A stretch of DNA of 8,588 nucleotides, taken from assembly GCA_937916415.1 (NCBI GenBank), contig CALGGH010000076.1, positions 1-8,588 on the forward strand. The letters run 5' to 3'. Position 1 is the first letter of the stretch, and the number at the start of each line of letters is the position of its first letter. The notes under the pieces were generated by a model. The model did not search any database. It was not told the DNA's origin and was given only the letters and a program-made list of their open reading frames with translations. The translations under genes were made by a program, and so were the position numbers. Positions 1 through 5,300 of this stretch are shown piece by piece. This DNA is from an uncultured Lachnospiraceae bacterium. Its GTDB lineage: Bacteria; Bacillota; Clostridia; Lachnospirales; Lachnospiraceae.

Positions 1-66
1 TATGTGAGGCTTGCCCGATGTATAGGCTATCGCCGTCGTTATGTAATATGTACCTTTTCTGTTCAT
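1..66 (-). CDS. metG: Methionyl-tRNA synthetase, N-terminal fragment (cut by window edge)
   Basis: Only the first 22 codons are inside the window. The start is ATG at 66, preceded by TAGGAG (76-81) with a 9-nt spacer. The peptide includes YYITTAIAYTSGKPHI, the highly conserved opening of class I methionyl-tRNA synthetases; the KPHI(G) part is their version of the HIGH nucleotide-binding motif, and the next glycine would lie just outside the window. The enzyme charges tRNA-Met with methionine in the cytoplasm. The gene lies 70 bp downstream of proC on the same strand. I see no terminator in the gap, so it may be read partly from the proC transcript. I saw no T-box-like leader in the short gap. 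Identity is confident despite the short length, because this N-terminus is distinctive. Confidence 0.9.
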   Translation of the reverse strand, partial: MNRKGTYYITTAIAYTSGKPHI

Positions 67-136
67 GTTTTGTTTCTCCTATATGCTTGTATATATCTCC
101 GGTCAGGCTCTGTTTATTCACAGGATAGGCCGAAGA

Positions 137-925
137 TTATCTGTTCTGTCCCATTACCGCGTCAATGGCCGCGATGCATATCCCTCGAAATCCGCCCTTT
201 TCCAGCGCGTCCACTCCTCTGATAGTGGAGCCGCCCGGGGAGCATACCGCATCCTTGAGCGCTCCGGGATGTTCGCCTGTGGCTGACTGCAGGCTTGCGC
301 TGCCTCGTACAGTGCCGCTTACCAGTTCATAAGCCAGCGCGCGGGGAATACCGTATTTGACCGCATCGTCTGACATAGCTTCTATATATATGTCGATGAA
401 TGCCGGTCCGCAACCCGTAATGGCTCCGCCTATTCCCATCAGATGTGCAGGAAGCTCGCGTACCATTCCAAGTCCGGAAAAAGCATCCATCACCTGCATT
501 CGTTCCTGCTCCTCGAGCGTATATATGGCTTCAAAAAGGAAAATGCCGTCCCCTATCCGTGCAGGAGTGTTGGGCATTACGAACTGGATCCTGGCATCAT
601 CAGGCAAAACCCGGGCATAAGCCGCGAAATCCCATCCGAGTGCGATGGAGATGAGTGCCTTGCCATCCATGGCATCTCCCGCGTCGCGTATTACGGATGC
701 AACCTGATAAGGCTTGCAGGCCATGATCAGCGTATCACATGCCTCGATCAGCTCGGCCAGCGACGCCATTGGCACGAAGCCGATCCTCTCCGCATTGGCC
801 CGCAGCTTGTCCTGGTTGGGGGCATAAGCATATACGTCGGCCTTGTCAGCCACTCCCTGCGCCACGAATCCGTCGGCGATGGCCTGTGCCATGTTTCCCA
901 TTCCTATGAATCCGATCTTTTTCAT
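137..925 (-). CDS. proC: Pyrroline-5-carboxylate reductase
   Basis: Catalyses the last step of proline synthesis, NAD(P)H-dependent reduction of 1-pyrroline-5-carboxylate to L-proline, in the cytoplasm. The 262-residue length is normal for the family. The Rossmann dinucleotide-binding motif GFIGMGNMAQA is at residues 5-15. The central VMPNTPARIGDG block (116-127) and ITGCGPAF (169-176, usually ITGSGPAF or similar) are present. The family signature near the C-terminus, CSPGGSTIRGVDALEK (228-243), is intact. The ATG at 925 is preceded by AAAGGA at good spacing, and an extended -10 promoter lies about 45 bp upstream. No proA or proB is in view. The nearest upstream element is a MITE-like repeat rather than an operon partner, so the gene probably starts its own transcription unit. 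Identity is secure. Confidence 0.96.
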   Translation of the reverse strand: MKKIGFIGMGNMAQAIADGFVAQGVADKADVYAYAPNQDKLRANAERIGFVPMASLAELIEACDTLIMACKPYQVASVIRDAGDAMDGKALISIALGWDFAAYARVLPDDARIQFVMPNTPARIGDGIFLFEAIYTLEEQERMQVMDAFSGLGMVRELPAHLMGIGGAITGCGPAFIDIYIEAMSDDAVKYGIPRALAYELVSGTVRGSASLQSATGEHPGALKDAVCSPGGSTIRGVDALEKGGFRGICIAAIDAVMGQNR

Positions 926-968
926 CGAAAATCCTTTCCATCAATAGTATTTGGACATAATTAAATTT

Positions 969-977
969 AGTATATCA
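969..977 (-). promoter_or_regulatory. Extended -10 promoter of proC
   Basis: On the minus strand the sequence TGATATACT supplies a TGn extension plus TATACT, five of six matches to TATAAT. It lies about 43 bp ahead of the proC ATG. No good -35 box is found 17 bp upstream, which is normal for extended -10 promoters. It sits between proC and the repeat element, so proC need not depend on anything further upstream. The call is from consensus matching only. Confidence 0.5.
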
Positions 978-1024
978 CGTTTTGCTCCCGGCCATGTCCC
1001 TTTTTTTTTCTGCATGTGCTATAC

Positions 1025-1235
1025 TAAGGAACTGTAGCGAATTAACATAGTCATTTCACTTGTCTGCTTTCACGATATCTACATCAGAAAGCCTCGCCGG
1101 TCTCCGCTTCGCTACGGTCTGTGCTGAGCAAACGTCCACTGGACGTTTAGCACCCCGCTACGGCTACGTTTTCTTCTTTGCACATGAGCACCTGCCCTGC
1201 GTCAAATTGCAAAGTTATTTATGAACAGTTCCTTA
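1025..1235. mobile_element. MITE-like element with terminal inverted repeats
   Basis: TAAGGAACTGT at 1025-1035 is matched exactly in reverse complement by ACAGTTCCTTA at 1225-1235. The similarity continues inward with gaps (GAATTAAC against TAAATAAC), as in true terminal inverted repeats. The element is about 210 bp, contains no plausible gene, and carries a strong internal palindrome. These traits fit a non-autonomous miniature inverted-repeat transposable element. If the terminal repeat proper starts at AGGAACTGT, it is bounded by TA on both sides, which would fit TA-targeting IS630/Tc1-type transposases. Because TA is itself palindromic, this cannot be told apart from a one-base longer repeat. 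The family of the parent transposase is unknown to me. Confidence 0.6.
1121..1153. repeat. Long palindrome inside the MITE-like element
   Basis: AAACGTCCACTGGACGTTT (1130-1148) is a perfect 9-bp inverted repeat around a single base. It is extended by GTGCT (1121-1125) pairing with AGCAC (1149-1153), with a 4-nt bulge on one side. RNA from either strand would fold into a stable hairpin. There is no T-tract after it on either strand, so it is not a standard terminator. Flanking GCTACGG copies at 1111 and 1157 are direct repeats and do not extend the stem. Confidence 0.6.
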
Positions 1236-1297
1236 ACAGAAATAACAATTTTTTTTTCATGTTTGCAGACGATTGATCAAAATGCTTGATTTTGCGT

Positions 1298-1313
1298 TTG
1301 CGCAACCGTTTGT
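1298..1313. promoter_or_regulatory. LacI-family operator, orphan copy
   Basis: TTGCGCAACCGTTTGT is identical over all 16 bp to the site in front of the lacI-family gene (4695-4710). Its core CAACCGTTTG (1303-1312) is a near-palindrome centred on CG, the usual form of LacI/GalR-family operators. On the minus strand it falls at about +5 to +20 of the promoter at 1324-1352, a position where a bound repressor would block transcription. The likely ligand is the regulator encoded at 3590-4579. It is not a good CcpA cre site, because the outer TG and CA positions do not match. Confidence 0.7.
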
Positions 1314-1323
1314 CTGCTTTCAT

Positions 1324-1352
1324 AGTGTAACGCGAGTCCGTCTGTCTGTCAA
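1324..1352 (-). promoter_or_regulatory. Sigma-70 promoter next to orphan LacI operator
   Basis: On the minus strand there is a perfect -35 TTGACA (1347-1352), a 17-bp spacer, and a -10 TACACT (1324-1329, four of six matches). The predicted start is near 1317, immediately before the operator. The transcript would run left through a short untranslated stretch and into the MITE-like element. The first ATG (1260) opens a 13-codon peptide beginning MKKKLLFLL, which stops inside the element's terminal repeat and has no ribosome binding site. No intact gene is served by this promoter except possibly proC by read-through. Confidence 0.6.
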
Positions 1353-1418
1353 CCCACATATTTTATTTTGTCATCATGTTTTAATGAGTTGCGCACCAAG
1401 TTGTCCAAACTGTGGGAC

Positions 1419-1460
1419 TGACGGTCAGGTTTTTCATTACTCGCGGTGCCATGACCGTCA
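1419..1460. repeat. Inverted repeat at the end of the LacI operon
   Basis: TGACGGTCA (1419-1427) and TGACCGTCA (1452-1460) are perfect 9-bp inverted copies with a 24-nt loop. The stem can extend by two more pairs, one a G-U wobble in minus-strand RNA. The right arm contains the stop codon of the zinc-ribbon gene. A hairpin here could protect the 3' end of the operon mRNA or act as a weak terminator. It has no T-run, so it is not a classic intrinsic terminator. Confidence 0.5.
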
Positions 1461-1676
1461 ATGGATCCTGAAGTCCTCGAACCGCCTGTACATGTCCTTG
1501 TAACGGAAGCGGATCATCTCATTTTTCTCCAGGACGTCCTTTTCGCTGCCGACGTACTGGCACCTGATGCAGTAGTATTCGTCCTTGTCCTTGTCATAGA
1601 ACATGTCTATGTCCAGGTCCCTCAGGAAGCACGAAGGACATCTGTAGTTTAATCTGCCTTTTCCAGCCTGAGCCAT
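1458..1676 (-). CDS. Small zinc-ribbon protein, function unknown
   Basis: This 72-residue cytoplasmic protein carries CPSC at residues 13-16 and CIRC at 36-39, the four-cysteine layout of a zinc ribbon. An acidic stretch (DMFYDKDKDEYY) lies between the two pairs. The C-terminal third is charged and rich in aromatic and arginine residues, ending in FRIH. It has no membrane segment. It overlaps the end of the upstream 617-residue gene by 28 bp in another frame. It nevertheless has its own strong ribosome binding site, AAGGAGGTGG (1684-1693), 7 nt before ATG 1676, so it is clearly meant to be translated. The overlap implies co-transcription and probably translational coupling. I do not recognise the family. 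A nucleic-acid-binding or protein-adaptor role is possible but not shown. Confidence 0.78.
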   Translation of the reverse strand: MAQAGKGRLNYRCPSCFLRDLDIDMFYDKDKDEYYCIRCQYVGSEKDVLEKNEMIRFRYKDMYRRFEDFRIH

Positions 1677-3502
1677 GTGGATACCACCTCCTTATCCTTG
1701 ATCTCCGTCGTATATCCGAGGGTAAACATGGGCGAAAAAGCGTAGCCCTCCCTGACGTATCCGGTTGACGCGTCCTTGTCGCAGCCCATGCTGACCTTGG
1801 TTTCGATCGGCGGCAGCACGCAGGACACGCTCTCCGCACCGTCCATCGATTCCTCCCTGCACTTGTATTCATAGGGAATGATCCGCTCGCCTTCCCGGCC
1901 GCTCACCTTCAGCGTGAGGCTCGTCATGTCCTCCGGATACTCGGTGGTGCCGTAGCATGCCACCATGTATTCATTGAGGGTCACGCTCCTGTCAGGATCG
2001 CTCATGGAGAGAACGTTTCTTTCATAAGTGATCTCACCGGTATCCTCGGTAAAGATGACCCGGGTCTGCAGGGTTACGGTCAGGTCCTCGAATTCGATAT
2101 CGACCGGCTTCAGGGTCAGCACTCGCTTCTTTTTGCCATCATCGATGACTTCCTCGCTAAATTCCGCGCTCGTACGGCAGAGCGCCAGGTCGACCTCCTC
2201 GCCGTTGCAGCACAGCTTGGCGGAGCGGATGGTTCCCTCTCCGGCATAGTGGGTGAAGTATCCCGCCCTGTATTTTTCCTGGATCAGGAAGGGATACGAC
2301 GCATCCTGCACGTGGGGAGTCCCGATGCCCACCGGCCAGTACAGCTTGGCGGCATAGGGCCGCAGGTCCACCAGGGCACCGCCCTGATACATGTTGACGC
2401 AGGCCCTCATGTAAGGGTCGCAGTACCAGAACAGCTGCTTGTCCGACCCGTACAGGATGTCCCTCCAGAGGGCGCATTCGGGTTCGGTGTAGGTCTTTTT
2501 GGAACGGAAGTAGTCCGCGAACTCCGACATCGTCATGTCCGTCAGCTTGCCTTCCTTCTTGAGCTTGCCGTAATAGGCCATGCCGTCCTCATAGGATTTC
2601 TTCAGCAGCTCATAAGGGCATTCCCATCGTCCCATCTTGTTCAGCCATCCGGGGCCGACGAACATCATGTTGTAGGAATAGCCGTCGTTGTACTTCTCCA
2701 GCGACCTATACTGGTCAACGAGGTTGTACAGGTAAGGGTATTCCCAGGTCTTGGTATCGTAGATCATGCCCCGCAGCACGTTCTGCGGATGCGTTCCGAA
2801 GTTGGATCCGTTGCCGTCGTAGCACGCGATCAGGTCCCTGGACAGATGGGGGATCGCCACGATGCCGGCATCCTCATCCTCATTGGCCGCAGGCGCGTGC
2901 ACGTTCTGCCTGGAAGGTATCCATGGATTCCACGGGCCTCCGTCCAGTAGCGTGTACCACGAATTGTTGCAGGTATGGTAAGCCTTGGGGCCTTCCTCCC
3001 AGCAGGTGGCCACGGCGCACTTGACGCTCGGGTAAGTCTCCTTAATATAGTTGATCAGGTCGGCATCCATGTAATAGGATCCGGTAGACTCCGGATAGAA
3101 TCCGAATATCTCCTTAAACTTGCCGAACACGTCGTCAACGATGGACTTTTTGTCTTCCATCGAGAACATCCAGATGCAGAAGTCCCTGGTCTTGTACTTC
3201 TCCCTGAATTCGGTACAGGGCAGGCCCAGCAGCGAAAGCGCTATCTCGTCGCCGTACTTCTCGTGATGTTCCCTGGCGATCTCCACGGCCTCCTCGTTAA
3301 ACAGGCTGGCATAGGTCATCTGGATCGTGGTCTTCAGCCCGTTCCTGTGCGCGGTCTCCTGCTGGAACTTAAAGATGTCCAGGCTCTCGGTGAGCAGCGC
3401 CTTGCGGCCGATGTCCTCGGCCTTGCCATGTCCGGTCACCTTTTCCGCGTATTCGGGAACCATCTCCGGACGATGGATGATGTTTACTGCAAATTTGTCC
3501 AT
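1649..3502 (-). CDS. 617-residue protein of unknown function, carbohydrate-enzyme-like
   Basis: A long, clean ORF with ATG at 3502 preceded by AAGGAG four bases upstream. There is no signal peptide or membrane segment, so it is probably cytoplasmic. Residues about 40-160 alternate helix- and strand-like stretches, and EIFGFYPESTGSYYMDADLI (131-150) recalls the barrel of polysaccharide-deacetylase and GH57-like proteins. The middle is rich in tryptophan, tyrosine and asparagine (WYTLLDGGPWNPWIPSRQN at 182-200), as in sugar-binding clefts. The last 200 residues look beta-rich, like the accessory domain of many glycoside hydrolases. I cannot name a family or catalytic residues with confidence. 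It follows the lacI-family gene by 87 bp and overlaps the zinc-ribbon gene, so it is probably the main enzyme of a sugar-responsive operon. A hydrolase, lyase or isomerase acting on a small imported glycan would fit, but this is inference. Confidence 0.85.
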   Translation of the reverse strand: MDKFAVNIIHRPEMVPEYAEKVTGHGKAEDIGRKALLTESLDIFKFQQETAHRNGLKTTIQMTYASLFNEEAVEIAREHHEKYGDEIALSLLGLPCTEFREKYKTRDFCIWMFSMEDKKSIVDDVFGKFKEIFGFYPESTGSYYMDADLINYIKETYPSVKCAVATCWEEGPKAYHTCNNSWYTLLDGGPWNPWIPSRQNVHAPAANEDEDAGIVAIPHLSRDLIACYDGNGSNFGTHPQNVLRGMIYDTKTWEYPYLYNLVDQYRSLEKYNDGYSYNMMFVGPGWLNKMGRWECPYELLKKSYEDGMAYYGKLKKEGKLTDMTMSEFADYFRSKKTYTEPECALWRDILYGSDKQLFWYCDPYMRACVNMYQGGALVDLRPYAAKLYWPVGIGTPHVQDASYPFLIQEKYRAGYFTHYAGEGTIRSAKLCCNGEEVDLALCRTSAEFSEEVIDDGKKKRVLTLKPVDIEFEDLTVTLQTRVIFTEDTGEITYERNVLSMSDPDRSVTLNEYMVACYGTTEYPEDMTSLTLKVSGREGERIIPYEYKCREESMDGAESVSCVLPPIETKVSMGCDKDASTGYVREGYAFSPMFTLGYTTEIKDKEVVSTWLRLEKAD

Positions 3503-3527
3503 TTCTCTCCTTCCTTATTTTTGTTTG

Positions 3528-3591
3528 GCGTTTTGTCATTTATGCTTTTTGTTATTTATGCTTTTTGTTATTCCGGCGTTTTGTTTGATTT
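3528..3591. repeat. Four-unit, 16-bp tandem array between lacI and the 617-residue gene
   Basis: Four consecutive 16-bp units fill most of the 87-bp spacer. On the plus strand they begin at 3528, 3544, 3560 and 3576 as GCGTTTTGTCATTTAT, GCTTTTTGTTATTTAT, GCTTTTTGTTATTCCG and GCGTTTTGTTTGATTT. The second unit and the start of the third form a perfect repeat with the first junction. The last unit runs into the stop codon of the lacI-family gene. In the minus-strand mRNA the units read as A-rich, unstructured ACAAAA(A/C)GC blocks just ahead of the ribosome binding site of the next gene. A role in translation or in tuning the two genes' ratio by copy number is possible. Confidence 0.8.
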
Positions 3592-4579
3592 ACATAATCT
3601 TGGTAGATTCCTTTATGGCCACCTCGTAGTCGAGCAGGGTGACCGGCGCGGTCATCCTATCGTCTATGAGGTCAAGCAGCGTGCTGCAGGCCGTGATCCC
3701 GAGCTTTTCGACGTTGTACTTGAGAGAGGTGACCTGCGGCTGATGATGCTCCAGAAGGGATGAATTAAAGAACGAAGCGACCCTGATGTCCTGAGGGATC
3801 CTGACGTCTCTGGCGACCAGTGCGGTCAAAATGGACTCACATATCGAATCGTCCATGCCGATGATGCAGTCCACGTTGCCCTCAAGCAGCGCGGCCACGA
3901 TCTTGTCGATCACGAAGGGGCCGTTCACGTCCATGAAGACGTTGCTCTCATCCGGTTTCATCTGCGCGCGCTTGTGTCCGTCCAGGAATCCGTTCAGGCG
4001 GTTCTTGTTGACTATGTAGGTTGAATTGCCTCCGATGAGGGCGAGCCTCTTCAGCCCCTTGAGCAGCAATATGCTCGTCAGCTCCGCGCAGCCCTCGTAA
4101 TCATTGTTGTCCACCTGAATCACTCCGGGCACGTCGGAGGATCCGATCGTGACGAAGGGCACGTGATTGTCCGTCAGGTATGCTATGGCCCTGTCATCGG
4201 TATAGGTTCGTCCGAGCAGCATGCCGTCGACCTTGTGGTTCTCCACCAGCCTGATGATGCCGGATATGTCATTGGAATCCACCATGGATATGAACACGTC
4301 CCTGTTCATCCTCATGGCCATCGAGGTCACGCCCCACAGACAGGTCTGGAAGAACGGCATGTCCACTATGTCATAGTCGCTCGGCATGGCAAAGCCTATG
4401 TTCATGGTCCTGGACGTGGCAAGACTCTGCGCGATTGCGCTGGGCTTGTAATTCACGTCGTTGGCATAAGCCATCACGCGCCTCCTCGTGGAATCCGATA
4501 TCCTGCCCTTGCCCGAAAGTGCCCTCGATACGGTGGTTTTGCTGATGTTTAATTCCCTGGCGATGTCGTCTATGGTCAT
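3590..4579 (-). CDS. LacI/GalR-family transcriptional repressor
   Basis: 329 residues, the normal length. The helix-turn-helix is at residues 3-22 (IDDIARELNISKTTVSRALS) and the hinge helix is at about 44-58 (YKPSAIAQSLATSRT), both intact. The rest is a periplasmic-binding-protein-like effector domain, with DGMLLG-, GCAEL- and DCIIGMDDS-type blocks as in the family. The ATG at 4579 gives the standard start; only a weak GTGAG-like ribosome site is near it, suggesting low expression. The gene's own promoter carries an operator at the transcription start, so it is likely autorepressed. The same operator occurs at 1298-1313. The inducer is probably a sugar or sugar acid, but the sequence does not say which. 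It leads an apparent operon with the 617-residue protein and the zinc-ribbon protein. No transporter is present, so its substrate must be brought in by something encoded elsewhere or lost. Confidence 0.92.
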   Translation of the reverse strand: MTIDDIARELNISKTTVSRALSGKGRISDSTRRRVMAYANDVNYKPSAIAQSLATSRTMNIGFAMPSDYDIVDMPFFQTCLWGVTSMAMRMNRDVFISMVDSNDISGIIRLVENHKVDGMLLGRTYTDDRAIAYLTDNHVPFVTIGSSDVPGVIQVDNNDYEGCAELTSILLLKGLKRLALIGGNSTYIVNKNRLNGFLDGHKRAQMKPDESNVFMDVNGPFVIDKIVAALLEGNVDCIIGMDDSICESILTALVARDVRIPQDIRVASFFNSSLLEHHQPQVTSLKYNVEKLGITACSTLLDLIDDRMTAPVTLLDYEVAIKESTKIM

Positions 4580-4644
4580 GATATTGGTACGCTCTCACTT
4601 TTTGATGGCATTATTCATGCGAACCATGCGCAACAGCAATGCAG

Positions 4645-4660
4645 CCGATCAGTTAATCGG
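4645..4660. repeat. Small hairpin in the lacI leader
   Basis: CCGAT (4645-4649) pairs with ATCGG (4656-4660) around a 6-nt loop, in the roughly 130-nt untranslated leader predicted for the lacI-family gene. GCC and GGC just outside could add pairs across a 2-nt bulge. It is short and has no T-run. It may simply shape the leader RNA. Confidence 0.3.
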
Positions 4661-4694
4661 ACGGCGAAATTCGGCATGAAATCTACGTATCTCA

Positions 4695-4710
4695 TTGCGC
4701 AACCGTTTGT
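4695..4710. promoter_or_regulatory. LacI-family operator, autoregulatory copy
   Basis: TTGCGCAACCGTTTGT, with core CAACCGTTTG at 4700-4709, is a near-palindrome with a central CG, typical of LacI-family sites. It starts 9 bp beyond the -10 box of the promoter at 4720-4748, so a repressor bound here would cover the transcription start. It is identical to the site at 1298-1313. Being directly in front of the regulator gene, it is best read as the site of self-repression. Confidence 0.75.
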
Positions 4711-4719
4711 TCTTATTAG

Positions 4720-4748
4720 ATGATAACACCCTCCTTCAAAGCCGTCAA
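4720..4748 (-). promoter_or_regulatory. Sigma-70 promoter of the lacI operon
   Basis: On the minus strand the -35 TTGACG (4743-4748, five of six matches) and the -10 TATCAT (4720-4725, five of six) are separated by exactly 17 bp. Transcription should start near 4713, giving a leader of about 134 nt before the lacI ATG. A second, looser operator-like palindrome, CAAC-CATAT-GTTG (4746-4758), overlaps the -35 box, so the promoter may be bracketed by two repressor contacts. Confidence 0.7.
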
Positions 4749-4763
4749 CCATATGTTGCGCAT

Positions 4764-5030
4764 TTCATCGCTCACAAGTTGTACTTTTTTTGCTCATTTT
4801 CGCCACTCATTTCGTGACCCGGGCGTGATCTGCGAACCGGGCAGGAGAAACGTAATCGCCCCCTGCTCGCCCATGAGCCGGCCAACAAAAGCCCCCTGGC
4901 CCTGTGCCTCATGTCCGGTACGGTACGGCCTACGCTCTCAATCGAGCAGGTGGAAGCATCCCGGCAGATTGTCTCGATGGGCATCAAATGTGCGCTCGTG
5001 CAAGCACGTCGCACGCTTGACGGCCTTATC
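4764..5030. other. Stretch without an assignable gene
   Basis: About 270 bp between the lacI promoter and the terminator at 5031. All six frames are either short or lack a start with a ribosome binding site. Some frames look more gene-like than random: a plus-strand reading around 4860-5030 includes SIEQVEASRQIVSMGIK, and a minus-strand reading ending near 4800 includes GEQGAITFLLPGSQITPGS. I recognise neither. The sequence is richer in G and C than the promoter beside it, so it may be the remains of a gene. I see no RNA gene, repeat array or insertion-sequence end here. Confidence 0.4.
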
Positions 5031-5078
5031 GCGAAAAAAACGTGGCGGTTTGATCCCCCCCCCGCCACATTTTTTCGC
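5031..5078. terminator. Strong bidirectional intrinsic terminator
   Basis: GTGGCGG (5042-5048) pairs with CCGCCAC (5062-5068). Outside this stem an A-run (5034-5040) faces a T-run (5070-5075), bounded by GCG and CGC, so the whole structure is nearly symmetrical over 48 bp. RNA from either strand has a GC stem followed by a U-tract. The loop contains nine consecutive C, running into the right arm. On the minus strand it lies 22 bp beyond the stop of the Rpn remnant and would end any transcript coming from buk or the remnant. No plus-strand gene arrives at it, so half of its function now seems unused. Confidence 0.8.
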
Positions 5079-5099
5079 GCTTGTTCAAAGCACCATGAT

Positions 5100-5300
5100 T
5101 CATTTACGAAGAGTCATCGCCAGATCAACGGTATGTTCGTCAACTCCGGACTTGATTATGTCCTCACGGCTCTCTCCCTTCTGCAAACGGTTAAAAGCCT
5201 CAATAAGCTGGTTCTGGCCTTCTTCCCTGCCTTGTGATATTCCCTGTGATATTCCTTCTGTTAGTCCTCTATTATGGATTACCTGACTCATGCCGGGCAT
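5100..5300 (-). CDS. Short C-terminal Rpn-type ORF with its own ribosome binding site
   Basis: 66 residues starting at ATG 5300, preceded by AAAGGAGGTGG (5306-5316), a near-perfect Shine-Dalgarno with 6-8 nt spacing. The same frame is open further upstream to a TTG at 5351, but that has no ribosome site, so ATG 5300 is preferred. The peptide has MSQVIHNRG, then a duplicated GISQGISQG and a helical tail (REEGQNQLIEAFNRLQKG, then a short DIIKSGVDEHTVDLAM helix). This is the usual C-terminal tail of Rpn/PD-(D/E)XK nuclease-family transposase-like proteins. In E. coli Rpn genes, an internal start makes a short C-terminal protein that inhibits the full-length nuclease. This ORF has that architecture, but no full-length partner is in the window. 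Whether it is expressed is unknown. Confidence 0.45.
   Translation of the reverse strand: MPGMSQVIHNRGLTEGISQGISQGREEGQNQLIEAFNRLQKGESREDIIKSGVDEHTVDLAMTLRK

Noticed and set aside
1020..1025. Plus-strand extended -10 (TGCTATACT) at the element's left end
   Set aside because: It has no -35 and no plus-strand gene downstream; probably chance at the edge of the terminal repeat.
1298..1313. CcpA catabolite-repression (cre) site
   Set aside because: The central CG fits, but the outer TG and CA do not; the identical copy before the local lacI gene points to that regulator instead.
1384..1470. Plus-strand peptide with CPNCG, like the zinc finger of an IS1-type InsA
   Set aside because: There is only one clear cysteine pair, no continuing transposase, no ribosome site, and it runs into the antisense of the zinc-ribbon gene.
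2249..3763. Two long plus-strand open frames (233 and 262 codons)
   Set aside because: They lie antisense to the 617-residue and lacI genes, have no ribosome site, and give repetitive Val/His/Arg/Leu-rich text typical of the reverse of coding DNA.
4772..5068. 98-codon minus-strand open frame
   Set aside because: It starts inside the terminator loop, has no ribosome site, and has an arginine/serine-rich composition unlike its neighbours.
4911..5237. 108-codon plus-strand open frame
   Set aside because: It reads straight through the strong terminator and antisense to the Rpn tail; no family is recognisable.
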